DNA of 64,000 nt from CAVTSA01 sp963790575 (GTDB lineage Bacteria > Chloroflexota > Dormibacteria > Dormibacterales > Dormibacteraceae), in NCBI GenBank assembly GCA_963790575.1, contig CAWBPD010000012.1, forward strand, positions 186,001-250,000. The letters run 5' to 3'. Below, piece by piece: positions 39,673-47,890 of the stretch. Below the pieces are notes generated by a model. It did not search any database and was not told where the DNA came from. It worked only from the letters and a program-made list of their open reading frames with translations. Position numbers and translations under genes: made by a program. Every line of letters starts with the position of its first letter. The stretch's first letter is position 1.

Positions 39673-40740
39673 TCAGCCGGCTGAGTCGCCGGACACCGAC
39701 TGGGCAGCCGCCGCCGTGGCCGGTCTCGGCGCGGGCTCAGGCTCCGGGTAGGGCGGAAAGCGGCGGCCGGCGCCACCCTCCACCAGGCCCCCGTAGCCCA
39801 TCCGGTGAAAGTCCTCTTCACGAGCCTCGCCGTACGCGAAGACGTAGGGAAGGAGCAGGTCCAGAGAGGTGCTGCGGCCGAATCCGGCGCACGACGCGAC
39901 GCCGAGCACGGTGGCATCCCTGACGTGGCCGAGCCAGGTCATGCTGCCGGGATGGGCGGGCATCCCCTGACGCAGCACCGTACCGCCCACCGCCTCCAGC
40001 TCGGAGTAGGCCGCGTCGAGCGGATCGATGGACGAGGCGCCTGCGAACAAAACCAGCTGCGCGCGCTCTCTCAGCGCCTCCTCGTAGGCCGCCCGGACGG
40101 AGTCATTGCTGCGCTCGATCTGGGAGACGGGGAGCATATCGGCTCCGTACCAGCCCAGCTTTTCGGACACCTTGCGCTCGAAGATCTCCCGCGCGCGCGG
40201 CTTCAGCCTCTCGGTCACCACGACCTTGGTGCGGAGCGGTCGGAAGGGGTCGACCCGGACCACCGGGGACAGCTCGTGGGCGATGCGCTCGGCGTGCTCC
40301 ACCAGCGGCTCCTGGACCGCCACCGGCGTCACTTTGGCGCCCGCCACCTCCTCGCCCTCGTCCACCGCCTGCCCGTCGAAAAGGGTGAAGATGCCGACCG
40401 CCGGCAACAGGTTGAGGCGGTCCACGGCGTCGCGGCTGATGCGGGTGAGGCCGCGGCGGGTGGCGAGCAGGCGGACCTGGCTCTCGTGGGGTTCCCCCCG
40501 CCGGGTGCCGGGACCGGCGATCGCGTCGCCCAGCCGCCGCGCCGCGTCGTCCTCGTGAACGTCGCCCGGTTCGAGCTCCAGAACGTGCAGCTCCGAGAGC
40601 CCCAGACGCTTTATCGAGTCGGCCTGCTCGGGCGAGATCACCAGCCCCTTGCGGAGCCGGTGTCCGACGTCGTGGGTGAGCACGCGCCCGACCGTGGTCT
40701 GGCGAGTGATCTCGCCGCCCCGGAGACGATGGACACGCAC
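39673..40740 (-). CDS. Molybdopterin-binding (MoCF-domain) protein
   Basis: A 355-residue protein annotated in relatives as molybdopterin-binding. The N-terminal part (GEITRQTTVGRVLTHDVGHRL) resembles MoeA-type domain II. The region from KTKVVVTERLKP to the end has the MoCF fold with LVLFAGASSIDPLDAAYSEL, in place of the TGG-S-G loop, and the conserved GTVLRQGMPAHPGSMTWLG. It lacks the full MoeA layout, so it may bind or traffic molybdopterin rather than insert molybdenum. It starts 3 nt after the cupin gene and is likely in the same transcript. The Pro/Ala-rich C-terminus is disordered. Confidence 0.75.
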   Translation of the reverse strand: MRVHRLRGGEITRQTTVGRVLTHDVGHRLRKGLVISPEQADSIKRLGLSELHVLELEPGDVHEDDAARRLGDAIAGPGTRRGEPHESQVRLLATRRGLTRISRDAVDRLNLLPAVGIFTLFDGQAVDEGEEVAGAKVTPVAVQEPLVEHAERIAHELSPVVRVDPFRPLRTKVVVTERLKPRAREIFERKVSEKLGWYGADMLPVSQIERSNDSVRAAYEEALRERAQLVLFAGASSIDPLDAAYSELEAVGGTVLRQGMPAHPGSMTWLGHVRDATVLGVASCAGFGRSTSLDLLLPYVFAYGEAREEDFHRMGYGGLVEGGAGRRFPPYPEPEPAPRPATAAAAQSVSGDSAG

Positions 40741-40743
40741 CGG

Positions 40744-41319
40744 TCAGCGGGCCATGGAGACGCCCTCGACCTCTTCGCAGGTGCCGTCCTCGGGCGTGAA
40801 GATGCGGCGCCGCTGGCGCTTGAGATCGGCGCCCAGAACGTGGATCGACAGGCCCTGGTCGGGGTTCAGCACCTCGATGCGGTGGATGTCGTGCGGCGGC
40901 AGCAGCTCGTAGACCGCCCCGTTGGTCAGCACCTGGTCGCTGCGCAGCTCGACCTCGCAGGCGCCGGGGACCGAGCCGTCGTCGCGGCGCCAGTAGCGGG
41001 TGGTGCGCTGTTCGCCTGAGTGGACGCCGATCAGCCCCCAGGTGACGTGGTCGTGGACCGGCGTCGGGTGGCCCTTCCGGAACAGCACTCCGTAGATCTG
41101 CAGCGAGCCGTCCGGGTTCTGGTAGTAGCGGTAGCCGGGCCGGCCGTCCACGGTGGTCGAGAACTCCTCGTCGGTCCAGCCGGGGCCGCGCAGGGCGCGC
41201 TCGAGCAGGGGCCGGAGGCGGGTCACCACCTGCTCCCGGTCTTCGACGGCGTCCGGCCCCTCGCGGAGGGCCCGGGCGTCGGCGACGAACTCGCGGACCC
41301 CGTAGGCGTGGTCGGTCAT
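40744..41319 (-). CDS. Cupin, cysteine-dioxygenase-like
   Basis: A 191-residue single-cupin protein of the cysteine dioxygenase-like group (predicted metal enzymes of COG5553). Metal ligands are placed by HPTPVHDHVTWGLIGVHSGE (His, His and Glu) and by PPHDIHRIEVLN (third His). These enzymes bind Fe(II) and oxidise thiols or related small molecules; the substrate here is unknown. The ATG at 41319 has a GAGG motif nearby; upstream in-frame extension has no homology. The following molybdopterin-binding gene starts 3 nt later. Confidence 0.8.
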   Translation of the reverse strand: MTDHAYGVREFVADARALREGPDAVEDREQVVTRLRPLLERALRGPGWTDEEFSTTVDGRPGYRYYQNPDGSLQIYGVLFRKGHPTPVHDHVTWGLIGVHSGEQRTTRYWRRDDGSVPGACEVELRSDQVLTNGAVYELLPPHDIHRIEVLNPDQGLSIHVLGADLKRQRRRIFTPEDGTCEEVEGVSMAR

Positions 41320-41336
41320 GGTCTCTGTCGCCTCCC

Positions 41337-42020
41337 TCACATCCGCGCCTCGCGGTAGGACTGCTCCAAGTGTGCAGCCGCCGGGTGACCGCTGGCCCCC
41401 AGGTCGTGGATCGCGCGCTCCAGGTCGTAGGCCACGCGGCGCGTCGTGGCGGTGCCGTCCTCGACCAGCAGGTAGGCCGCGCGCGGGTCGCCGTCGAATG
41501 AGAGCCCCACGCTCCCGGTGTTGGCCACCGTCAGATCGTCGGCGACGCGGCGCACGAAGGGGACGTGGATGTGGCAGTACACAGCGAGCCGCGCCCCCAG
41601 TGGCCCGTACGTGGACCGCAGCTGCTGATCCGGAGCGCCGGCCGGCACCACACTCCAGACGTCGCCGGGCACCGCGTGGACCAGGGCCACCTCTCCCGCA
41701 TCGCGCCATTCCAGGGGCTGGGACTTAAGCCAGTTCAGATCGTTGTCACTCAGGTGGTCTCTGGCCCAGTCGGCGAGCGGCGCCATGGCGGGCGGCACGG
41801 GGTGGCTCTGGCGGTCCCAGAGCGCCTGGTCCGTGTTGCCCCGGATCCCGGCCCATCCTCGCTCGCGTACCGAGGCCAGGCACTCCGCCGGGCGCGGCCC
41901 GTTGACCACCAGGTCGCCACCCTGCACGATCCGATCCGGACGGACCTGGTCCAGGTCCGCGAGCACCGCGTCCAGCGCGGCCAGGTTGCCGTGGATGTCG
42001 GACACGATCGCGAGCTTCAT
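41337..42020 (-). CDS. Calcineurin-like metallophosphoesterase
   Basis: A 227-residue phosphoesterase of the YfcE/MJ0936 type. The dinuclear metal site is readable: IVSDIHGNLAALDAV, QGGDLVVNGP, GIRGNTDQALWD, and the C-terminal histidines in ALVHAVPGD and YCHIHVPF. In place of the usual GHTH the last motif is CHIH. Such enzymes split phosphodiesters or nucleotides; substrate unknown. A TAGAGT box lies 10 nt before its ATG. It begins the minus-strand set that continues with the cupin and molybdopterin-binding genes. Confidence 0.87.
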   Translation of the reverse strand: MKLAIVSDIHGNLAALDAVLADLDQVRPDRIVQGGDLVVNGPRPAECLASVRERGWAGIRGNTDQALWDRQSHPVPPAMAPLADWARDHLSDNDLNWLKSQPLEWRDAGEVALVHAVPGDVWSVVPAGAPDQQLRSTYGPLGARLAVYCHIHVPFVRRVADDLTVANTGSVGLSFDGDPRAAYLLVEDGTATTRRVAYDLERAIHDLGASGHPAAAHLEQSYREARM

Positions 42021-42150
42021 CCCAGGTTCAACTCTACGAACGCGCCGGGGGGACGCCGGGGCCTTAACCGGCCCCGTCCCCGAGCCGGTCCGGCACGGCG
42101 GGCGCCGAACTCAGTGATCGACGGTCTGCGGACGCGCAGGCCGATGCTGG

Positions 42151-42393
42151 TCAGGCAGTCACCGCATGGGCGCGGCGCCACTCACGCCCGGCGAGCGTGC
42201 CGAGGCCGGCCGCGATCGCCAGCAGTGCCACCACCACGATCCACTCGACAGACCCGTTGCCCTGGTCGGGATCGACCCTGAACACGGTCTCGATCCAGTC
42301 ATTCCGCACTATCGTCAGGATCGCGAGCAAGCCTCCGCAGGTGGCAAGCACCGCCTCAATCCAGAACGCCGCTCCCAGACCACGTCGCTTCAT
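42151..42393 (-). CDS. Small two-helix membrane protein
   Basis: An 80-residue protein with two membrane helices (about 9-26, FWIEAVLATCGGLLAILTIV, and 48-65, EWIVVVALLAIAAGLGTL) joined by an outside or inside loop DWIETVFRVDPDQGNG. No family recognised. The ATG has a GAGGGAG ribosome site. Similar small proteins are common in high-GC soil bacteria. It is followed by GGGGCC-TTAACC-GGCCCC (about 42057-42075), a hairpin that could end the transcript. Confidence 0.65.
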   Translation of the reverse strand: MKRRGLGAAFWIEAVLATCGGLLAILTIVRNDWIETVFRVDPDQGNGSVEWIVVVALLAIAAGLGTLAGREWRRAHAVTA

Positions 42394-42506
42394 GGGACTC
42401 CCTCAGTTGGATTCGAGCGTCGGCGGCGCCGCCTGAGTCCGCGGCGTCGGCTCGCTGCCATCGTATCCCACCAACCGGCGGAGCTCGGCACTGAACCGCG
42501 CCGGGC

Positions 42507-42791
42507 TCAGCCGGCGGGTGGCCGGCCGGCCCAGCCCAGAGGGGAGGGCCGGTACTCACCGCCCAGGTTCCGCCGCAGCGTGGTCCAGCGATGATGGCGC
42601 GGCGCCGACCCGCCGGCCGCGACGACGTCACCCACCTCGAGCCATTCCGGGGCGCGCGAGCGGGCCGCCTCCAGCGCCTGCGCCCGGCTCGGGAAGGCCA
42701 GCGCAGGAGCGGGGGAATCCGGCGTCTCGAGCAGCCACACGCTGGCGCCGTCCGGAGCCTGATCGGGACGCTCCACGACTCGTATGAACAT
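42507..42791 (-). CDS. Small protein of unknown function downstream of globin
   Basis: A 94-residue soluble protein, no family recognised. The pattern MFIRVVERPDQAPDGASVWLL followed by ALAFPSRAQALEAARSRAPEW suggests a compact alpha/beta domain like the small DUF2188/DUF2945-type proteins, but I cannot confirm. It starts 15 nt after the globin stop on the same strand. The last 20 residues are Pro/Gly-rich. Confidence 0.55.
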   Translation of the reverse strand: MFIRVVERPDQAPDGASVWLLETPDSPAPALAFPSRAQALEAARSRAPEWLEVGDVVAAGGSAPRHHRWTTLRRNLGGEYRPSPLGWAGRPPAG

Positions 42792-42806
42792 TCCCGCCGG
42801 CCCCGC

Positions 42807-43217
42807 TCAGTCGTCGCGCGAGTTGACCATCGCGTCGGCGGCGGTCAGGAAGTAATTCCACAGGGTTTGGTCGGCGCGGCCCGGCAGCGCCTCCGCGTCG
42901 AGTGCCTGTCGCATCGCCGCCAGCCAGTGCTCTTTCGCGGTCGGCGTGACCCGGAACGGCAGGTGGCGCATCCGCAGCCGCGGGTGGCCTCGCAGCTGCG
43001 AGTAGGTGGCAGGACCGCCCCAGTACTGGATCAGAAACAGGCGCAGCCGCTTTTCCGGCGAGCTCAAGTCCTTCTGCGGGTAGAGGGCACGCAGCACGGG
43101 GTCGGCGGCGACGCCCTGATAGAAACGGTGGACGATGCGGGTGAAGGCCGGCTCGCCTCCGACCGCCTCGTACATCGTTAGCTGCTGCGGGTTCGCCACC
43201 CACCCATCTTCGGACAA
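42807..43217 (-). CDS. glbO: Truncated haemoglobin, group II
   Basis: A globin of up to 136 residues that binds haem and oxygen or handles nitric oxide and peroxide. The group II signature is unmistakable: MYEAVGGEPAFTRIVHRFYQ, VLRALYPQKDL, EKRLRLFLIQYWGGPATYS and GHPRLRMRHLPF with the proximal His. Trp in the end helix (HWLAAMRQAL) also fits. The long form begins at TTG 43217; GTG at 43199 or the ATG further down would give a shorter protein with the full domain. A small unknown gene follows in the same transcript. Confidence 0.92.
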   Translation of the reverse strand: MSEDGWVANPQQLTMYEAVGGEPAFTRIVHRFYQGVAADPVLRALYPQKDLSSPEKRLRLFLIQYWGGPATYSQLRGHPRLRMRHLPFRVTPTAKEHWLAAMRQALDAEALPGRADQTLWNYFLTAADAMVNSRDD

Positions 43218-43281
43218 CGCGGGCCGCGCTTTACGCGGTTCAGGTTAGGTTCATCGTCCGCGTGGGAAAATGTGGGGTGAC

Positions 43282-43983
43282 ATGAGCTATCAGTTCGGAG
43301 GGCCGCAGCGGCAATATCCCCCGTTCGGCGGCCAGCAGCCCTACGCGAGGCCGGCGATCGGCGGGTCCACGCTGAGCGCGGTCTTCGGTCTGCTCGGTTT
43401 GAGCGCCCTCTTCACCGCCGGTGGGGCACTGGTTTCCATCCTCGTCGGCGGTGGCGTCTACTGGATCGGGCTGATCGGAATGTTCGTGACCCTGATCGCA
43501 CTCCAGTTCCTGCGTGAGCGCTCGCCCATCAACCTGATCCTGACGTTCGCCTTCGCGACGCTGGTCGGGTTCATGCTCGGCGCCATCCTGGAGGCGTACA
43601 TCGCCGCGGGCCTCGGCAACCTGGTCCTGAGCGCGGCCGCGGCGACGGGCGCGGTCAGCACCGCGGCCGGTTTCATCGGCTATACGACGAAACGAAACTT
43701 GACCCGGCTCGGTCCCGCCCTCTTCATCGCCCTGATCGCGCTGCTGGTGGCGATCGTGATCGGCTTCTTCGTCCACCTGGCACTGCTCCAGCTGCTGATC
43801 TCAGCCGCCGGCGCGGTGATCTTCACCCTCTTCCTGATCGTCGACCTGAATCGGGTCGCCCGCACCGAGGCTCCCTCGCAGGGCACGGTGATCATGCTTG
43901 CGGTGTCCGTGTACCTGGACATCCTGAACCTGTTCCTGTTCATCCTCTCCCTGCTCGGCATGACGAGCGGAAGCCGGCGCTGA
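43282..43983 (+). CDS. Bax-inhibitor-1-like membrane protein
   Basis: A 233-residue integral membrane protein with seven predicted helices, of the Bax inhibitor-1 (YccA/TMBIM, UPF0005) family, which includes pH-sensitive calcium leak channels. The C-terminal signature is present: FTLFLIVDLNRVA with the conserved Asp, and AVSVYLDILNLFLFILSLLG. The N-terminus is a Gln/Pro/Tyr-rich cytoplasmic tail. The ATG at 43282 is preferred; an in-frame ATG at 43270 would add four residues. It is divergent from the globin gene and ends at a clear terminator. Confidence 0.87.
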   Translation: MSYQFGGPQRQYPPFGGQQPYARPAIGGSTLSAVFGLLGLSALFTAGGALVSILVGGGVYWIGLIGMFVTLIALQFLRERSPINLILTFAFATLVGFMLGAILEAYIAAGLGNLVLSAAAATGAVSTAAGFIGYTTKRNLTRLGPALFIALIALLVAIVIGFFVHLALLQLLISAAGAVIFTLFLIVDLNRVARTEAPSQGTVIMLAVSVYLDILNLFLFILSLLGMTSGSRR

Positions 43984-43998
43984 CCTCCCCTCGGTAAC

Positions 43999-44029
43999 AG
44001 GGCCGTCGGGCGCCGGCGGCCCTCTTTTT
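43999..44029 (+). terminator. Rho-independent terminator after Bax-inhibitor-like gene
   Basis: AGGGCCG and CGGCCCT pair around a GC-rich loop and are followed by CTTTTT. It starts 16 nt after the stop codon. This is the only textbook terminator I found in the window. Confidence 0.85.
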
Positions 44030-44127
44030 GTGCCGGCGGCGCGCCCTCATGCGGCGGCGACCGTGTTGGTTCCCGCCGCCGGATGCTGACGTTGACTTCC
44101 GCGGGCCCGACTGCCTAGGCTCCCGAC

Positions 44128-44982
44128 ATGCAGGCGAGGCGGAGTGACATGCGGCTTTACGTCGATCCGGAACGGCCAGGGAAGCTTGCCCTTGACACCG
44201 GCTTCTACGACCGGATCGCCGGCGAGACGGAGACCCGGACCCGGCTCCTGGAACGCGTGGTCCCCCCTTGCACCGGGTGGGCATGGACCGTCTGCCGAGG
44301 GCAGGTCTGCCGGATCGTGGCCGTCGAAGGCGCGCAGGTCGTCGACCTGAATGTGTGGAACCTGCACAACCCCCGGGAGCGGTTCTGGGCTGCTCGCTCG
44401 CGCCAGATCCACGGCGCGCATGTGTCGGTGCACGACCGGTTGTGGTCCTGTCTGCCTTATCTGCGCCCGATGCTCACGTTCGTCCGCGACACGCTCCCGA
44501 CCGAGCCGACCGCGAACGGAGGGCGCTGTCACGACCTGCTCGGATCTCGCTGTGACCCATACCTCTACAAACTCCTCGACGGCCGAGAGTTCGACATCAC
44601 CTGCCACAACAATCTCACCCGCGCGATCGCGCCCTACCACCTGACCGAGCTGGACGTCCACGACGTGCTCAACGTGTTCCAGGTGACCGGCCTGGAGCCG
44701 GCGCACGAGATCTACTTCATGGAGCCGAGCCCGGCTCGGGCGGGGGACTTCCTGGAGTTCTTTGCCGAGATCGACCTCCTGTGCGCGATCTCCGTGTGCC
44801 CGAGCGGCGATCTCTCGGTGTGGGGCTGGGATGGCGAAGGCGGCCGAGATCCACTCGAGACCTGCAAGCCGATCGGGATCGAGGTCGACAGCCTGCCGGC
44901 TGCGATGCTGGAGGGGTGGCGTCCCCCGGAACCGGTCCAGGTACGGCCGGTCGGGGCGCCTCCGGTGTCGAGAACCCCGTAG
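44128..44982 (+). CDS. DUF1989 urea-carboxylase-associated family protein
   Basis: A 284-residue protein of the DUF1989 family, members of which accompany urea or guanidine carboxylase and act in guanidine/urea breakdown. The family core is strong: VDLNVWNLHNPRERFWAARS, RQIHGAHVSVHDRLWS, LPYLRPMLTF, GRCHDLLGSRCDPYLY, CHNNLTRAIAPYHL and VHDVLNVFQVTG, including Cys and His residues able to bind metal. No carboxylase or urea amidolyase is in the window. A TAGGCT box is 6 nt before the ATG (leaderless). The stop codon lies within a family F inverted repeat. Confidence 0.87.
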   Translation: MQARRSDMRLYVDPERPGKLALDTGFYDRIAGETETRTRLLERVVPPCTGWAWTVCRGQVCRIVAVEGAQVVDLNVWNLHNPRERFWAARSRQIHGAHVSVHDRLWSCLPYLRPMLTFVRDTLPTEPTANGGRCHDLLGSRCDPYLYKLLDGREFDITCHNNLTRAIAPYHLTELDVHDVLNVFQVTGLEPAHEIYFMEPSPARAGDFLEFFAEIDLLCAISVCPSGDLSVWGWDGEGGRDPLETCKPIGIEVDSLPAAMLEGWRPPEPVQVRPVGAPPVSRTP

Positions 44983-45035
44983 TGTCCGCACTTCGGCGCT
45001 AAAACCCGCGCGGGTGGGCCCGGAGTGCGGACACT
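44981..45035. repeat. Family F long inverted repeat, copy 2
   Basis: Arms AGTGTCCGCACTTCGG (44981-44996) and CCGGAGTGCGGACACT (45020-45035) pair at 15 of 16 positions. The left arm includes the stop codon of the DUF1989 gene. There is no T-run, so it is not a standard terminator. It lies between convergent genes. Confidence 0.82.
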
Positions 45036-45085
45036 GGGGTTACGCGGCGCCTCTCCGGGCCGGGCACGGCGCACCGCTCCCCAGC

Positions 45086-45514
45086 TCAGACCACGGAGAA
45101 GCGAATCCTGCGGGGCTGGATTCGGATCAACTCGCCATCTCCGGGATGGCCGCCCTGACTCCAGCGCTCGAGGTACCGGCGAGCCCGGTCCGGGCCCAGG
45201 TAGCGCTCCGCCTGCGCGGTCACGAACTGCAGCCGCTCTGCCTCGGGCAGGCGCGCGACGGTGGCGTCGCCCACCACGGTCACCAGATAGTAGGGCTGCC
45301 CTTCCGACGTGGAGACGGCGAGAGACGCCCGCCCGTCCGCGGCCAGGGAGCGGCCCTTGTAGGACCCCTCCGGACTCGCGATCAGGATGTCCCCCTCCCG
45401 GTACTCGAACCAGACGGGAAGCACACGTGGATAGCCGTCCAGGGCGTGGAATCCCAACTGCCCGACGATCGCCTGCTGGAGCAAATCGCGCGCGGGCGCC
45501 TCCATGTCCGCCAT
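45086..45514 (-). CDS. Pyridoxamine-phosphate-oxidase-like (FMN/F420-type) protein
   Basis: A split-barrel flavin or F420-binding protein of about 142 residues. The usual pattern is visible: LQQAIVGQLGFHALDGYPRV, LPVWFEYREGDILIASPEGS, YKGRSLAADGRASLAVS and YYLVTVVGDATV. Such proteins reduce small molecules with FMNH2 or F420H2, or bind haem. I took the ATG at 45514, with AGAGGG upstream; an ATG at 45544 would add 10 residues. It converges on the DUF1989 gene. Confidence 0.78.
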   Translation of the reverse strand: MADMEAPARDLLQQAIVGQLGFHALDGYPRVLPVWFEYREGDILIASPEGSYKGRSLAADGRASLAVSTSEGQPYYLVTVVGDATVARLPEAERLQFVTAQAERYLGPDRARRYLERWSQGGHPGDGELIRIQPRRIRFSVV

Positions 45515-45858
45515 TCTGGCCCTCTGGGGAGCGAGGCGCCGCATGAATGAACACCGTGCAGGCGCCTGACGGAACGCGAGGCGGCCGATGACAGACCAGG
45601 CCCGGCCATGCGGCCCTCATGCTGGATGCCGTCTGCGTGTTCGGACGCCCCGCAGGGCCGGTTCTGCCGGGGCCGGTCTTCGACTTGACACCTCTCGGGT
45701 CACCCCTGATACTCGGGTTTCGCGATTCGCTCTGGTAGGTCGTCTGCCGCCGCCACGCCCTCGTTCCGCTCGCTGGCGAGGACGGTCACCATGGCGGCCG
45801 GCAGCAATTCGTGTTGCCGCAGCGGACGGTGGCCTCAAATCGGTGTCCCTGGGAGAGG
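45515..45858. other. Intergenic region with promoter, no gene seen
   Basis: About 340 nt between two divergent genes. Apart from the sigma-70-like promoter at 45686-45714, I see several GGGCC/GGCCC runs and no supportable reading frame. Confidence 0.6.
45686..45714 (+). promoter_or_regulatory. Sigma-70-like promoter of livJ-type gene
   Basis: TTGACA (45686-45691), a 17-nt spacer and GATACT (45709-45714) make the best classical promoter in the window. It would start a leader of about 140 nt before the binding-protein gene, unlike the mostly leaderless genes nearby. Confidence 0.72.
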
Positions 45859-47052
45859 ATGGTGAGACGGCATCTCGTGTTGGGCAGCCTGATCGCGCTG
45901 GCCGCACTTCTGGCGGCTGGGTGCGGCACCGCGGTTACCGGCAATTCGTCGAACTCGGGCCCGATCAAGGTTGGCGTGCAGGGCCCCTTCACGGGCTCGA
46001 GCGCCGACCCGGGCATCGCCATCAAGAACGCGGCCACGCTGGCCGCGCAACAGATCAACTCGAACGGGGGGATCAACGGCCGCAAGATCCAGGTCATGCC
46101 GACCGACGACGCGTGCGACGCCCAACAAGGGGTGCAAGCCGTCGAGCAGCTCATGACGCAGGGCGTGGTCGCGTTCGTGGGCGGCTATTGCTCCGGTTCG
46201 TCGATCCCCGAAAGCGACATCATCCACCGGAGCAAGGACATCCCGTTCATCACGGCGGCGTCCAGCAACCCGAAATTCACGGAGCAGGGCTACAACGACG
46301 TCTATCGCATGGTGGCCCGGGACGACGAGGAAGCCCCAGCCACGATGAACTTCTTCCACAGCTATCTGCACGCGGACAAGGTTGCGATCCTGGACGACAA
46401 CACCACCTACGCCCTGGGCCTGGCGAACTCGGCCAAGCAGACGGCCGCCTCTCTCGGGATGACGGTCACCTACTTCGATGCCCTGGTCCCGGGTCAGCAG
46501 GACTACAGCGCCTTCCTGACCAAGGTCGCCACCACCCATCCGGATCTCCTCTACTACACCGGCTACTACCCGGAGTTCGGGGTGCTGGCCAAGGAATACG
46601 CGTCGCTGGCGCCCTCCTACAAACTTGACGGCGACTCCGCCTGTGTCGATCCGAGCGTGCTCAAGGTGGCGGGGTCGGCCCTCGACAATCCGGACATCAC
46701 CTGGACGACGCTGCCGACCACCGAGTTCATCCACAACGCCAAGAACGACACGTTCACAAGCAAGTACAAAAAGGCCTTCGGAGGCGTTCCCGGCGACTAC
46801 TCGTCGTATGAGTTCGACGGCATGATGGCGCTCGCCCAGGCGCTCAAGAACGATGGCGGCAAGACCGATCCCAAGGACCTGAACGCGGCCCTGCACAAGG
46901 TCACGATCCAGGGGATCACGGGCACCGTCCACTTCGACAAGGCGGGCGATCGCCCAGCCCCGGAGTTCCTGGCGGTCAAGGCCAGCGGCAACCCGCCGCA
47001 GTTCGCGCCTTTCGCGCTGCGCGAGTCCGGGGTCTGGAAGAAGTCCACCTAG
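45859..47052 (+). CDS. livJ: Branched-chain amino-acid-type ABC substrate-binding lipoprotein
   Basis: A 397-residue periplasmic-binding-protein fold lipoprotein (family 4, LivJ/AmiC-like). The signal carries the lipobox LLAAGC with Cys at 22. The mature part begins PIKVGVQGPFTGSSADPG and has NAATLAAQQINSNGGINGRK and VAFVGGYCSGSSIPESDI, the substrate loop of this family. The cargo may be an amino acid, urea, amide or similar small polar compound. ATG at 45859 or GTG at 45862; GGGAGAGG lies directly upstream and fits the GTG slightly better. It faces the livF gene, so its transport partners are on the opposite strand. Confidence 0.88.
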   Translation: MVRRHLVLGSLIALAALLAAGCGTAVTGNSSNSGPIKVGVQGPFTGSSADPGIAIKNAATLAAQQINSNGGINGRKIQVMPTDDACDAQQGVQAVEQLMTQGVVAFVGGYCSGSSIPESDIIHRSKDIPFITAASSNPKFTEQGYNDVYRMVARDDEEAPATMNFFHSYLHADKVAILDDNTTYALGLANSAKQTAASLGMTVTYFDALVPGQQDYSAFLTKVATTHPDLLYYTGYYPEFGVLAKEYASLAPSYKLDGDSACVDPSVLKVAGSALDNPDITWTTLPTTEFIHNAKNDTFTSKYKKAFGGVPGDYSSYEFDGMMALAQALKNDGGKTDPKDLNAALHKVTIQGITGTVHFDKAGDRPAPEFLAVKASGNPPQFAPFALRESGVWKKST

Positions 47053-47078
47053 GAGAACCGCGCCCCTGCGTTTTGCTA

Positions 47079-47118
47079 GCGGATGGGGGTCAACGCCCAG
47101 ACCTGAGACCCCATCCGC
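47079..47118. repeat. Inverted repeat between convergent livJ and livF
   Basis: Arms GCGGATGGGGGTC (47079-47091) and GACCCCATCCGC (47107-47118). No T-run follows on either strand, so it may end transcription in another way or belong to the wider set of gene-end palindromes. Confidence 0.65.
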
Positions 47119-47137
47119 CGGCGAAAGTGCCGATCGA

Positions 47138-47890
47138 CTACGACCCAGGTCGCCGGGCCGGGACCTCCACCTCCTCGAAGCCGCCAAGGTAGGCGTGCTG
47201 GACCCGTTCGTCGCTCGCGAGGGTGGAGGCCGGTCCCTCCATCAGGACGCGTCCGGTCTCGATCACGTACGCGCGGTCGGCGATCCGGAGCGCCTGCCGC
47301 GCGTTCTGTTCGACGAGCAGCACGCAGGTTCCGCTCTCAGCAACCGTCTTCACGGTCTTGAGCACGCTCCGCGCCAGTAAGGGTGACAGCCCGAGGGAGG
47401 GCTCGTCGAGCATCAGCACCCTGGGGCCGGACATCAGGGCCCGGCCGATCGCGAGCATCTGCTGCTCTCCGCCGGAGAGGGTCCCCGCGAGCTGCGCCCG
47501 TCTCTGGTGGAGCTGCGGGAACTGCTGGTAGACGCCGTCCTTACGCTGCTGGACCAGGCGCCGTTGAGAGCGGATCAGGTAGCCGCCCAGCGTCAGATTC
47601 TCGTCCACGCTGAGGATGTTGAAGATGCGCCGGCCTTCCGGGACCTGGCTCAGGCCGGCCGCGACGATGCGGTGGGCGGGGAGGCCGACCAGGCTTCGCC
47701 CCTCGAAGGCGATCGAGCCGGACCGCGGTCGGAGCAGGCCCGAGATCGTGCGCAGCGTGGTGGTCTTGCCGGCGCCGTTGCTGCCCAGAATGGCCACCAC
47801 CTCGCCGGGATCGGCGTCGATCGAAATCCCCTGGAGCGCCTCGATGCTCCCGTAGAAGACGTGGAGGTCCCGAACCTCAAGCAGCGCCAT
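47138..47890 (-). CDS. livF: Branched-chain amino-acid-type ABC transporter ATPase, LivF
   Basis: A 250-residue ATPase subunit. Walker A is GSNGAGKTT, the LivF-type loop SQVPEGRRIFNILSVDENL follows, the signature is LSGGEQQMLAIGRAL and Walker B VLMLDEPSLGLSPLL. The switch His is replaced in LLVEQNARQAL, as is normal for LivF. It powers uptake with the LivM-LivG fusion and LivH encoded just upstream. The ATG overlaps the previous stop (TGATG). Confidence 0.93.
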   Translation of the reverse strand: MALLEVRDLHVFYGSIEALQGISIDADPGEVVAILGSNGAGKTTTLRTISGLLRPRSGSIAFEGRSLVGLPAHRIVAAGLSQVPEGRRIFNILSVDENLTLGGYLIRSQRRLVQQRKDGVYQQFPQLHQRRAQLAGTLSGGEQQMLAIGRALMSGPRVLMLDEPSLGLSPLLARSVLKTVKTVAESGTCVLLVEQNARQALRIADRAYVIETGRVLMEGPASTLASDERVQHAYLGGFEEVEVPARRPGS